Shown: in pieces, positions 6,819 to 14,689 of the stretch
How the letters are laid out: each line of letters opens with the position of its first letter
How positions within the stretch are numbered: the stretch's first letter is position 1
NCBI GenBank assembly: GCA_934725015.1
Contig: CAKVAS010000006.1
Location: 62,001-126,000, forward strand
Reading direction: 5' to 3'
Source: an uncultured Bacteroidales bacterium
GTDB taxonomy: Bacteria > Bacteroidota > Bacteroidia > Bacteroidales > UBA932
Length of the DNA stretch: 64,000 nucleotides
Program-made: the position numbers and the translations under genes
Notes under the pieces: model-generated
What the model was told of the DNA's origin: nothing
The model's database searches: none
What the model saw: the letters and a program-made list of their open reading frames with translations, nothing else

Positions 6819-9800
6819 ATGCCGGACATCACTATTCTCAAGTCCCTCAACAGGGCATACCGCCAACAGCCCGTAGCAAAGGGCGATTTCGATACATTCA
6901 GAAAGCAGCTGAAAATCTTTTACGAACAGATTGAAACCGTTGACACCGAAGAAAAGGTGAAGGGAGACCTTATGGATTTCCTGAAGCTGACTTTCTACGG
7001 ACAGGACTACAAAGTTTCGCCCAACGGCAAGATTGACTGCGCGATACACCTCGGGAACAGTGTGGAGGCCCCTGTCGGGGTTATCTTTGAGGTAAAGATG
7101 CCGACGAACGTCTCCGAAATGGCACAGCGCGGCAACTTAAACCGCAAGGCCGTGCAGGAACTGCTACTCTACTGGCTGCGGGAAAGGGTGTCGAAGCGCA
7201 ACATTGCACTCAAGAAACTGATTGTCACCAACATATATGAATATTTCATCTTCGACGCGCAGGAATTCGAGCGAGTGTTCTTCTCGAACAAGAAGTTGCT
7301 GAAACGCTTCGAGGAGTTCAGTTCTGGCGTCCTTACTTCCGAGAAGACAGATTTCTTCTACAAGGAAATCGCCGCCCCATACATCGCCGAGGTTGCAGAT
7401 TCTCTCGAATACACATGGTTTGACATCCGCGACTACCGCAAGGCACTCGACCGGGGCGACGACCGCAGGCTCATTAGTCTCTACAAGGTGTTCAGTCCGG
7501 AGAACCTGCTGAAGAAACAGTTTCAGACGGACAGCAACAAACTGAATGTCAAGTTCTACGGCGAATTGCTGCACATAATCGGACTTGAGGAAATCGAGGA
7601 CAAGGAAGGCAGCAGGCGCATCATCGCACGGAAGAAGCCGTCCGAGCGCAGCCGCGCCTCACTCATCGAGAGCACAATCACGATTCTCGACTCCGAGGAT
7701 TGGCTCGACGGCGTGGAAAAGCTTTCCCGTTTCGGGACAAACAGGGACGAGCAGCTGTTCAATGTGGCCCTGTCCCTCGTCATCAACTGGGTGAACAGGA
7801 TTCTGTTCATGAAGCTGCTCGAGGCGCAGATGCTGAAATATCATAAGGGCGACGCGCTCTATGCCTTCATGAAGCCGCAGCTGATTACCGACTACGACGA
7901 ACTGAATAAACTCTTCTTTCAGGTTCTTGCAAGACGTCCTCAGGACCGGCAGGAGCATATAAACGCAAAATACGGACGCATCCCCTACCTCAACAGTTCG
8001 CTTTTTGAACACAGCCCGTTGGAAAGGCTGACGCTCCGCATCAGCAACCTTGAAGACTCCGAAATGCCGCTTTTCTCCGGCACCGTGCTTCGGGACGGAA
8101 ACAAACCTCGTTACAAGACCCTTCCGACACTTCGCTATCTTCTTGAATTTCTTGATGCCTACGACTTTTCCGGAGAGGGTGCTGACGAGATTCACGAGAA
8201 CGCCAAGACACTCATCAACGCTTCCGTTCTCGGACTCATATTCGAAAAAATCAACGGGCACAAGGACGGCTCGGTTTTCACGCCGGGAGCAATCACGATG
8301 TGGATGAGCCGCGAAACTCTGAAGAGGGCTGTTGTCAGGAAATTCAACGAGGCTATGGGATGGACCTGCCCGGATTATGATGCCCTGCGGGACAAGGACA
8401 TCGACGACATACGCCGCGCAAACGAAATCGTGGATTCACTGCGAATCTGCGACCCGTCCGTAGGCTCCGGACATTTTCTTGTGTCAGTGCTTAACGAGAT
8501 TATCTGGATTAAATATGACCTCGGCATTCTGATGAGTCCGGACGGACGACGCATCAAGAAACAGGACTACGGTATCGTCATAGAAAACGACGAACTCATG
8601 GTGTCCGACGAGGAGGGAAATCCGTTTTCATATATCCCCGGAAACGCTGAAAGCCAGAGGGTTCAGGAGACGCTGTTCACTGAGAAACGCAAAATCATCG
8701 AAAACTGCCTGTTCGGCGTCGATTTGAATCCGAATGCAGTGAACATCTGCCGTCTGCGCCTGTGGATTGAACTCCTGAAAAATGCGTTCTATACCAAGGA
8801 GAGCGGATTCACCGAACTTGAGACGCTGCCGAACATTGACATCAACATAAAGGTGGGCAACTCGCTGCTGCACAAGTTCAGACTCAATCAGGACATCAGC
8901 GAAATATTGCGCAAGACCGGTCTGTCCATCGGAGATTATAAGCGTGCCGTGAGCAACTACAAGAACGCGCACAACAAGGAGGAAAAGCGCGAACTTGACG
9001 AGCTCATTCGCAGGATTAAGACCGGGCTCAAGACGGAAATCAGCCATCACGACCCATTACTGCTGCGCAAGACTGCTCTTGAGAAGGAACTCTGTGACCT
9101 TGAGGCCCCCGAACTCTTTGAGGTCAGCCGCAAGGTGTCGGCACAGAATGAGAAGAAGAAAAAGGCTCTGCTCGGCAAGATTGCGGAGATTCAGAAGGAA
9201 CTTGACGAGATTCGCGACAACAGAATCTACATCGAGGCGTTCGAGTGGCGCATAGAGTTCCCCGAGGTTCTTGACGAGGACGGCCGCTTCATCGGCTTCG
9301 ACTGCATCATAGGCAACCCTCCGTACATACAGCTCCAGAAGATGGGCGGGAGCGCCGATGCCCTCGCGAAGATGAGTTACAGGACTTATGAGCGTACCGG
9401 AGACATCTATTGTCTCTTCTACGAACTCGGCCATGACCTGCTGAAACCTAGAGGAGAACTTTGCTTCATCACCTCAAACAAATGGATGCGTGCCGGCTAC
9501 GGGGAGAAGACCCGAGCATTCCTGACCGGCAGCACGAACCCGCTGCTGCTCATCGATTTCGCCGGTGTGAAGGTCTTTGAGAACGCAACTGTCGATACGA
9601 ACATCCTGCTTTTCTCCAAGGCATCGAACGTCGGAGACACCCTCTGCGCGGTGGCTGCAAACCAGAGCCGGGATATCATCAATAATATGAGCGATTTTCT
9701 GAAGCAGTCCGGGTGCCGCTGCGCCTTCGCCGGGAGCGGGGCCTGGGTGGTGCTGTCGGAGATTGAGCAGAGCATCAAAAAGAAGATTGAGGCCGTCGGG

Positions 9801-10568
9801 AAGCCTTTGAAGGATTGGGATATCAACATATATCGCGGCATCCTGACCGGGTATAACGAAGCCTTTATCATCACCACCGAAAAGAGGGATGAGATACTTT
9901 CAAACTGTAAGGACGAAGAGGAGCGTTCGAAAACCTGTGAGATAATACGACCGATTCTTCGCGGCAGGGATATTAAGAGGTATGGATATGATTGGGCAAA
10001 TCTCTGGCTAATCAATACCCATAACGGTGTTAAGGGCAAGATTCCGCGAATTGACATCAATGATTACCCCGCAATCAAGGCTCACCTTGACCAATATTGG
10101 GACAAAATCAAGGACAGAGCCGACCAAGGTGACACTCCATACAATTTGCGTAACTGCGCTTATTTGGACTTTTTAAGTCTGCATAAAATTGTATGGAAAA
10201 GGGTTGGGTCAATATTGCGTTTTTCTTATGATGAGAATCAGTTTTTAACATTAGACAGCACTTGTTTTGCGGTCGGGAAGAACATTGAGTATATTTGCTG
10301 CGTATTAAATTCTCCTATGGGGCATTACCTGCTTAAGGATGCCCCTCAAACTGGAACAGGGGATTTGTTGATTAGTGTTCAAGCAATTGAGCCATTGATG
10401 CTTCCACTCATATCGGAAGAGGATGACAGTCTCTTCGTCAGCTGGTTAAATCAGCTGATACATTCGCAAGACGGGACATCACTCGAACAGACTATTTTGG
10501 ACAAGATATTTGACTTATATGGATTGAATCCAACTGAACGCGAATTTGTCAGGACTAATTTCAGTTAA
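6819..10568 (+). CDS. Single-chain restriction-modification enzyme (type IIG/IIL-like) with invertible specificity domain
   Basis: A 1249-residue fusion of nuclease, methyltransferase and target-recognition domains. The N-terminus has a PD-(D/E)xK-like nuclease core (Asp73 in GKIDC, Glu91 and Lys93 in FEVK). The adenine-methyltransferase core shows motif I DPSVGSG (545-551) and motif IV NPPY (833-836), as in Eco57I-type N6-adenine methylases. A helical/coiled segment (about 700-800) sits between the motifs. The target recognition domain follows residue 957. Bases 9689-9772, encoding residues 957-985, are one arm of an 84-base perfect inverted repeat whose other arm begins a silent alternative cassette on the opposite strand. 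Inversion would replace the C-terminal 264 residues in frame, giving a protein of about 1275 residues. The last 600 bases are AT-richer than the rest. Confidence 0.9.
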   Translation: MPDITILKSLNRAYRQQPVAKGDFDTFRKQLKIFYEQIETVDTEEKVKGDLMDFLKLTFYGQDYKVSPNGKIDCAIHLGNSVEAPVGVIFEVKMPTNVSEMAQRGNLNRKAVQELLLYWLRERVSKRNIALKKLIVTNIYEYFIFDAQEFERVFFSNKKLLKRFEEFSSGVLTSEKTDFFYKEIAAPYIAEVADSLEYTWFDIRDYRKALDRGDDRRLISLYKVFSPENLLKKQFQTDSNKLNVKFYGELLHIIGLEEIEDKEGSRRIIARKKPSERSRASLIESTITILDSEDWLDGVEKLSRFGTNRDEQLFNVALSLVINWVNRILFMKLLEAQMLKYHKGDALYAFMKPQLITDYDELNKLFFQVLARRPQDRQEHINAKYGRIPYLNSSLFEHSPLERLTLRISNLEDSEMPLFSGTVLRDGNKPRYKTLPTLRYLLEFLDAYDFSGEGADEIHENAKTLINASVLGLIFEKINGHKDGSVFTPGAITMWMSRETLKRAVVRKFNEAMGWTCPDYDALRDKDIDDIRRANEIVDSLRICDPSVGSGHFLVSVLNEIIWIKYDLGILMSPDGRRIKKQDYGIVIENDELMVSDEEGNPFSYIPGNAESQRVQETLFTEKRKIIENCLFGVDLNPNAVNICRLRLWIELLKNAFYTKESGFTELETLPNIDINIKVGNSLLHKFRLNQDISEILRKTGLSIGDYKRAVSNYKNAHNKEEKRELDELIRRIKTGLKTEISHHDPLLLRKTALEKELCDLEAPELFEVSRKVSAQNEKKKKALLGKIAEIQKELDEIRDNRIYIEAFEWRIEFPEVLDEDGRFIGFDCIIGNPPYIQLQKMGGSADALAKMSYRTYERTGDIYCLFYELGHDLLKPRGELCFITSNKWMRAGYGEKTRAFLTGSTNPLLLIDFAGVKVFENATVDTNILLFSKASNVGDTLCAVAANQSRDIINNMSDFLKQSGCRCAFAGSGAWVVLSEIEQSIKKKIEAVGKPLKDWDINIYRGILTGYNEAFIITTEKRDEILSNCKDEEERSKTCEIIRPILRGRDIKRYGYDWANLWLINTHNGVKGKIPRIDINDYPAIKAHLDQYWDKIKDRADQGDTPYNLRNCAYLDFLSLHKIVWKRVGSILRFSYDENQFLTLDSTCFAVGKNIEYICCVLNSPMGHYLLKDAPQTGTGDLLISVQAIEPLMLPLISEEDDSLFVSWLNQLIHSQDGTSLEQTILDKIFDLYGLNPTEREFVRTNFS
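9689..9772. repeat. Left arm of the 84-base perfect inverted repeat
   Basis: This segment is identical, base for base, to the reverse complement of 11496-11579; identity breaks at 9688/11580 and 9773/11495. It encodes SDFLKQSGCRCAF and following residues at the start of the target recognition domain. The repeats enclose 1723 bases, so inversion would flip 1891 bases in total. Confidence 0.93.
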
Positions 10569-10621
10569 CCTTGACAAGTACTATTTCCCATAATACATTT
10601 GTCTATTTTTCACAGTTTTGA

Positions 10622-11611
10622 TTAATATCCATTCAAATCATTGTCAATATACTTTTTCTCTTCTTCAGAAAAGCCAAGAATTTCATAGACAATACCATTA
10701 ATGCTCTCACTTGCAATATTTTGATTGGCAGAATTTGCCTCATGTGCAATTTCAATCAGTTGGTTGTACAACTCAGAATCGTTGAATGGTGGAATCAATA
10801 ACATTTCAACAAACTGCCGTAACCATCTCCATCCATTATCATCAAATCTTGTTGAAACAAGATTTAAGCAGTAGAGAACAACCCTTGAGTTGAGGAATGC
10901 TAACAAAAATGTCAGTTTCTTGATGTCATTATCCGGAACTGTAAGTATATAACCTGTGTTTCCAACAAGATGGCCATTAAGATCAAGGACAAAGGCATTC
11001 CCACTTCTTGCTAATTCGGCCCACACAATTTTCGGTTTACCAAAATCCTCCCAATATTGAGCGCCCCATCTTTGCAAGGCATACCACTCATATCGGATTC
11101 CAGTCTCGGCTTTATTCCTTGCAGAGAGTTGTTCCTTGTATTTAGAAAGATATTCATAAACGGCTGGGTATTGTTCTTTGAACTCATTTTCCGCAATTTC
11201 CGATGCTCCCTGTATAGTTGTGTCAAGGTGGAGAGGGAAATGCCAAGGAATCCAGATTAGCCACAAATCTGCCCAGTCATAACTGTACCTCTTAATATCC
11301 CTGCCGCGAAGAATCGGTCTCAAAATCTCCGCGGTTTTTTCGCGCTCCTCTTCGGTTCGGCATGAGGCGAGAATCTCATCGCGCTTCTGAGTTGTAACTA
11401 TGAACGCATCGTTGAAGCCTGTTTTGATTCCATAATTGATGCTCACGTCCCAATCCCTAAGCGGCTTCCCAACCGCTTCTATCTTGCGCTTTATACTCTG
11501 CTCAATCTCCGACAGCACCACCCAGGCCCCGCTCCCGGCGAAGGCGCAGCGGCACCCGGACTGCTTCAGAAAATCGCTCTTTAAGAGGCATATGGTTCTC
11601 ACTATTTTCAA
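10622..11611 (-). CDS. Silent alternative target-recognition cassette of the restriction-modification enzyme
   Basis: An open frame of up to 329 codons convergent with the active gene. From Ser12 (base 11578) it matches the active gene through the 84-base repeat, then diverges: INYGIKTGFNDAFIVTTQKR resembles the active IYRGILTGYNEAFIITTEKR, and both continue with RPILRGRDIKRY before separating fully. It ends in a distinct tail (ILGFSEEEKKYIDNDLNGY). It has no methylase or nuclease domain, no plausible start of its own (the first 11 residues are unrelated) and no promoter, so it is most likely silent until inversion fuses it to the main gene. Only 53 bases separate the two convergent stops. 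It could alternatively be a decayed duplicate, but its intact frame argues against this. Confidence 0.85.
   Translation of the reverse strand: MKIVRTICLLKSDFLKQSGCRCAFAGSGAWVVLSEIEQSIKRKIEAVGKPLRDWDVSINYGIKTGFNDAFIVTTQKRDEILASCRTEEEREKTAEILRPILRGRDIKRYSYDWADLWLIWIPWHFPLHLDTTIQGASEIAENEFKEQYPAVYEYLSKYKEQLSARNKAETGIRYEWYALQRWGAQYWEDFGKPKIVWAELARSGNAFVLDLNGHLVGNTGYILTVPDNDIKKLTFLLAFLNSRVVLYCLNLVSTRFDDNGWRWLRQFVEMLLIPPFNDSELYNQLIEIAHEANSANQNIASESINGIVYEILGFSEEEKKYIDNDLNGY
11496..11579. repeat. Right arm of the 84-base perfect inverted repeat
   Basis: Reverse complement of 9689-9772 with no mismatch. On the minus strand it is the start of the silent target-recognition cassette and in the same frame as in the active gene. 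Confidence 0.93.
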
Positions 11612-11682
11612 ATAATCTTTCCAAAGCCTTTCTTTTCAAGAATAGATTGATTTAATTTGCCCCAAGAAAAAGCGGTATAACA

Positions 11683-11946
11683 ATGAAGCATATAGTATCA
11701 AAAGTATGGGTTGAAGACGGCAAAGTTCTGGCAAAAACAAATGACGGACTTGTCGCCAGTTATCCGATTGCTCTATGGAAACGACTATCCGCAGCGACAC
11801 CTGAACAACTGAACGATTTCTATCTTTCGTATTCCGGGATTCATTGGCCTCAACTTGATGAAGACTTGAGTTTTGAAGGTATGTTCCATTCATCCGGACT
11901 ATGTGAAAGAACCGAGAAGGAGGACAGCATCTGCCACATAGCCTGA
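11683..11946 (+). CDS. DUF2442 family small protein
   Basis: An 87-residue protein with the pattern of DUF2442: a compact beta-rich N-terminus (VSKVWVEDGKVLAKTNDGLVASYPI) and the motif GIHWPQLDEDLSFEGM near the end. Members often occur beside a DUF4160 partner or in mobile and defence regions; no DUF4160 gene is seen here. The function is unknown. It is the last gene inside the region bounded by the 28-base direct repeats and may simply be cargo. Confidence 0.8.
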   Translation: MKHIVSKVWVEDGKVLAKTNDGLVASYPIALWKRLSAATPEQLNDFYLSYSGIHWPQLDEDLSFEGMFHSSGLCERTEKEDSICHIA

Positions 11947-12005
11947 CAGCCGGCATCAAAAACAGTATATAAAAATCGCAAAAACATATAAAAAGAGAAA
12001 AACTC

Positions 12006-12033
12006 TCATATAAAAATCGATAAATCTTCGATT
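12006..12033. repeat. Right 28-base direct repeat bounding the restriction-modification island
   Basis: Exact copy of 5908-5935, again with diverged similarity on its right. Just before it GAGAAAAACTCTC (11996-12008) is a small hairpin; the left copy has GAAAAATTTTC in the same place, a pair of changes that keeps the symmetry. Confidence 0.75.
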
Positions 12034-12115
12034 AGCTATTGACAGAATACGGGGTTGTGCGCAACTTCGCTCCGCAAAACAAAGGCTTCCGCTTTCACTT
12101 GATGACGGAAGATTG

Positions 12116-12142
12116 TTTAAGGTAACACATTGTGACCTTAAA
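12116..12142. promoter_or_regulatory. 27-base interrupted palindrome upstream of the helix-hairpin-helix gene
   Basis: TTTAAGGT and ACCTTAAA are perfect inverted arms around an 11-base centre that itself contains CACA/TGTG symmetry. It lies 43 bases upstream of the helix-hairpin-helix gene and could be an operator or a terminator-like hairpin. Confidence 0.4.
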
Positions 12143-12184
12143 AATAAGAGATAAGTTGATGGCGAAGTTTTGAACAAATGAAAA

Positions 12185-13162
12185 ATGAAAAAGGATGTAC
12201 TGAAATCATCGTTTGTGGTCGGGTCGATTGCGCTGGTGTTCCTGATTGTAGGCTATCAGGTGGCGGTGTTCGTGCACAGTGCGGCGGTGGCGAAGATTGC
12301 GGCGGACAGGGACTGCCCGGACACGGTGCTTGTGGCGGTCGTGGAGGCTGATGGAGGCGAGGTAGCCAAGTCTGGCACGAAGGCCGAGAACACAAAGATA
12401 CCGTATGATAGGCAACGGGAGGGGAACAGGGATGACGGGGACGGGAAGAACAGAGACAGGCACTCGCAGGGCAAGGGTGCGGGCGGAAGGGTCGTCGGGC
12501 GGCGGAGCGGAGCCAAAAGCGATGTCGGGACGAGGGTGCGGGAAAATGTGCCGAGGCGGAAAGTCGAGTCGTTCAGGTTCAACCCGAACACGGCGAGCGT
12601 GGAGGAACTGCAGCGGCTCGGATTCTCACTAAAACAGGCACAGTCGATAGACAACTATCGGAATAAGGGCGGGAGGTTTCGGAGAAAGTCAGACTTCGCC
12701 AAGTCTTTTGTGGTTTCGGACTCGGTTTTCAGACGGCTGGAGCCTTACATAGAAATTCCTAAACTCGACATCAATCTGGCGGACTCGGCGGCGTTCGACG
12801 CTCTGCCGGGCATCGGGGGATGGTTCGCACGGCAGATGGTGGCATATAGGGAGCGGCTCGGAGGGTATTCTTTTCCTGAGCAGCTGATGGAAATACGGAA
12901 CTTTGACAGGGAGAAGTTCGACAAACTTAGCGACCTGATACTTGTCTCTCCGCAGACGGCTATCCCCTACCCTCTCTGGACGCTGCCGGAAGACGAGCTG
13001 AAACGGCATCCTTACATCGGTCGGGCCGCCCATGGAATTGTTCTGTACCGGAACTCGCAGCCGAAATCGCAGTGGAGCATCGATGCTCTGAAAAGGAACA
13101 GGGTTATCACTGAAGAGGAGGCAGGAAAACTGGAGAGATGCATAATCGAAGAACCTGCGTAA
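12185..13162 (+). CDS. Membrane-anchored helix-hairpin-helix (ComEA-like) protein
   Basis: A 325-residue protein with one N-terminal transmembrane segment (about residues 10-38), a low-complexity charged linker (about 60-120) and two or three helix-hairpin-helix units. The first is FNPNTASVEELQRLGFSLKQAQSIDNYRNKGG; the second, INLADSAAFDALPGIGGWFARQMVAYRERLGGY, has the GIG hairpin typical of ComEA DNA-binding proteins. Proteins of this layout are common in Bacteroidota and are thought to bind DNA at the membrane, but a competence role is not shown. It stands alone upstream of recA on the same strand, with 175 bases between them. Confidence 0.85.
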   Translation: MKKDVLKSSFVVGSIALVFLIVGYQVAVFVHSAAVAKIAADRDCPDTVLVAVVEADGGEVAKSGTKAENTKIPYDRQREGNRDDGDGKNRDRHSQGKGAGGRVVGRRSGAKSDVGTRVRENVPRRKVESFRFNPNTASVEELQRLGFSLKQAQSIDNYRNKGGRFRRKSDFAKSFVVSDSVFRRLEPYIEIPKLDINLADSAAFDALPGIGGWFARQMVAYRERLGGYSFPEQLMEIRNFDREKFDKLSDLILVSPQTAIPYPLWTLPEDELKRHPYIGRAAHGIVLYRNSQPKSQWSIDALKRNRVITEEEAGKLERCIIEEPA

Positions 13163-13234
13163 AAACCTTACGCAAGTTTGGATTGGCAGCGAAAGTTTCT
13201 GTCTTATGTGCCGATAAATTTGAGAACTATTTAA

Positions 13235-13242
13235 TAACTTTG
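13235..13242 (+). promoter_or_regulatory. recA -7 promoter box TAACTTTG
   Basis: TAACTTTG lies 95 bases upstream of recA. A TTTG at 13219-13222 is too close (12 bases) to be a normal -33 box. No SOS-like operator was recognised. Confidence 0.5.
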
Positions 13243-13337
13243 CAAACACAACGAACACTGCAATCAAAGCGCATCATGACATGATGTCACTGCGCGGTGC
13301 ATAAAAAAGAATACAAATCAAACTAATACAATCAGAT

Positions 13338-14369
13338 ATGGCAAAAGAAGTTGAAGCACAGGAGAATGCCTCTGCCAACGCCGCGAAGCTCAAGGCCTTG
13401 CAGGCAACCATAGACAAAATCGAGAAGGACTACGGAAAGGGAACCATCATGAAGCTCGGCGACCAGCCGAAGTTCGAGGTGTCCGTGATTCCGAGCGGCT
13501 CCATCGCGCTCGACCACGCGCTGGGAATCGGCGGCTACCCCCGCGGAAGAGTCATCGAGATTTACGGACCGGAGTCCAGCGGTAAGACGACACTCGCAAT
13601 TCATGCGATTGCACAGGCCCAGAAGCAGGGCGGAATAGCGGCAATCATCGACGCGGAGCACGCCTTTGACCGCAGCTACGCGAAAAATCTCGGGGTAGAT
13701 CTCGACACCCTGCTCATCTCACAGCCCGACAACGGCGAGCAGGCGCTTGAAATTGCCGACAACCTCATCCGCTCCGGCGCGATTGACATCATCGTCATCG
13801 ACTCCGTGGCGGCACTTACCCCGAAGGCCGAAATTGAAGGCGAGATGGGTGACGCGAAGATGGGTCTTCAGGCCCGTCTTATGAGCCAGGCGCTCAGGAA
13901 ACTCACAGCCAACATAAGCAAGACCAACACCTGCTGCATATTTATCAACCAGCTGCGCGACAAAATCGGCGTGATGTTCGGCAATCCGGAGACGACCACC
14001 GGAGGCAACGCCCTCAAGTTCTATGCATCAGTCCGCGTCGATGTCCGCAGAACCACCCAGATTAAGGACGGTGACGAGGCTCTCGGAAACAGGACCAAGG
14101 TCAAGATTGTGAAGAACAAGATGGCTCCTCCTTTCAAGAAGGCCGAGTTCGACATCGTGTTCGGCGAGGGCATCTCGCACGTCGGTGAAGTCATCGACCT
14201 CGGCGTCGAGTACGACATCATCAAGAAGAGCGGTTCATGGTTCAGCTACGGCGACCAGAAGCTCGCCCAGGGACGCGAGGCCGTGAAGCAGCTGCTCACA
14301 GACAATGTCGAGCTGTGCGACGAGATTGAGGCGAAGATCCGTGAGGCCCTTGAGAAAGTCCAGGACTAA
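13338..14369 (+). CDS. recA: Recombinase RecA
   Basis: A 343-residue RecA, the strand-exchange ATPase of homologous recombination and the SOS coprotease. Walker A is GPESSGKTT, Walker B is IDIIVIDSVAALTP, and the L2/ATP-cap region contains NQLRDKIGVMFGNPETTTGG. The C-terminal domain ends in an acidic tail. The length is standard. The coding region is followed nine bases later by one copy of the structured element described at 14379-14486 and then by a strong terminator. Confidence 0.98.
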   Translation: MAKEVEAQENASANAAKLKALQATIDKIEKDYGKGTIMKLGDQPKFEVSVIPSGSIALDHALGIGGYPRGRVIEIYGPESSGKTTLAIHAIAQAQKQGGIAAIIDAEHAFDRSYAKNLGVDLDTLLISQPDNGEQALEIADNLIRSGAIDIIVIDSVAALTPKAEIEGEMGDAKMGLQARLMSQALRKLTANISKTNTCCIFINQLRDKIGVMFGNPETTTGGNALKFYASVRVDVRRTTQIKDGDEALGNRTKVKIVKNKMAPPFKKAEFDIVFGEGISHVGEVIDLGVEYDIIKKSGSWFSYGDQKLAQGREAVKQLLTDNVELCDEIEAKIREALEKVQD

Positions 14370-14378
14370 ATACGGGGC

Positions 14379-14486
14379 GAAGAAAAAGCGGATTGCTTCG
14401 TTGCAAAAGCCCTCGGAATCCTCACAACCGCCAAGGTTGCTCCGGTTTCGAGGGCTTTGTGCGCCTTGCACTCCATCTTTTTCTTC
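14379..14486 (+). repeat. Structured intergenic element, copy A (after recA)
   Basis: Outer arms GAAGAAAAAG (14379-14388) and CTTTTTCTTC (14477-14486) are perfectly complementary. Inside are conserved boxes GATTGCTTCGTT and GCCTTGCACTCC, then a nested hairpin: AAAGCCCTCG (14406-14415) with CGAGGGCTTT (14449-14458), a conserved AATCCTCA, CAACC/GGTTG with a four- to five-base loop, and CCGG. Three other copies (after dnaK, nqrF and cysS) share the core while their outer arms differ but remain complementary, which points to selection on RNA structure. Confidence 0.8.
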
Positions 14487-14513
14487 ATCCCCTCTTCTCT
14501 TAGCATTATATAC

Positions 14514-14555
14514 AAAAAAAGACTCAGAACCATTTACGATTCTGAGTCTTTTTTT
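14514..14555. terminator. Strong bidirectional terminator between recA and dnaK
   Basis: AAAAAAAGACTCAGAA and TTCTGAGTCTTTTTTT form a perfect stem with a ten-base loop and U-tracts in both directions, placed between the convergent recA and dnaK genes. Confidence 0.9.
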
Positions 14556-14566
14556 ATCTTGGAAAT

Positions 14567-14688
14567 AAAATTTGTTTTTAGAGTGTGATTGCAAGGCTTG
14601 CAAAGCCATCAAAACCGGAGTTACCTCTCGGTAATGAGGATTTTGAGGGTTTTGCGTAACGCAGCAAGCGCCTCTAAAAACAGATTTT
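14567..14688 (-). repeat. Structured intergenic element, copy D (after dnaK)
   Basis: Minus-strand copy starting right after the dnaK stop codon. Outer arms 14567-14583 and 14672-14688 (17 bases, one mismatch, containing TGTTTTTAGAG/CTCTAAAAACA) differ from those of the other copies. The core keeps CTTGCTGCGTT, AATCCTCA, CTCCGGTTTT and GCCTTGCA. The apical stem is TTACC/GGTAA where the other three have CAACC/GGTTG, so two base pairs have changed on both sides. Confidence 0.75.
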
Positions 14689-14689
14689 A

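Noticed and set aside
9689..11579. Duplication by transposition rather than an inversion system
   Set aside because: No transposase or terminal repeats are present, the repeat arms are perfectly identical, and both continue into different intact recognition domains in the same frame.
14379..14486. Ordinary Rho-independent terminator after recA
   Set aside because: A separate strong terminator lies at 14514-14555, and the element is more than 100 bases long with conserved single-stranded boxes shared by four loci.
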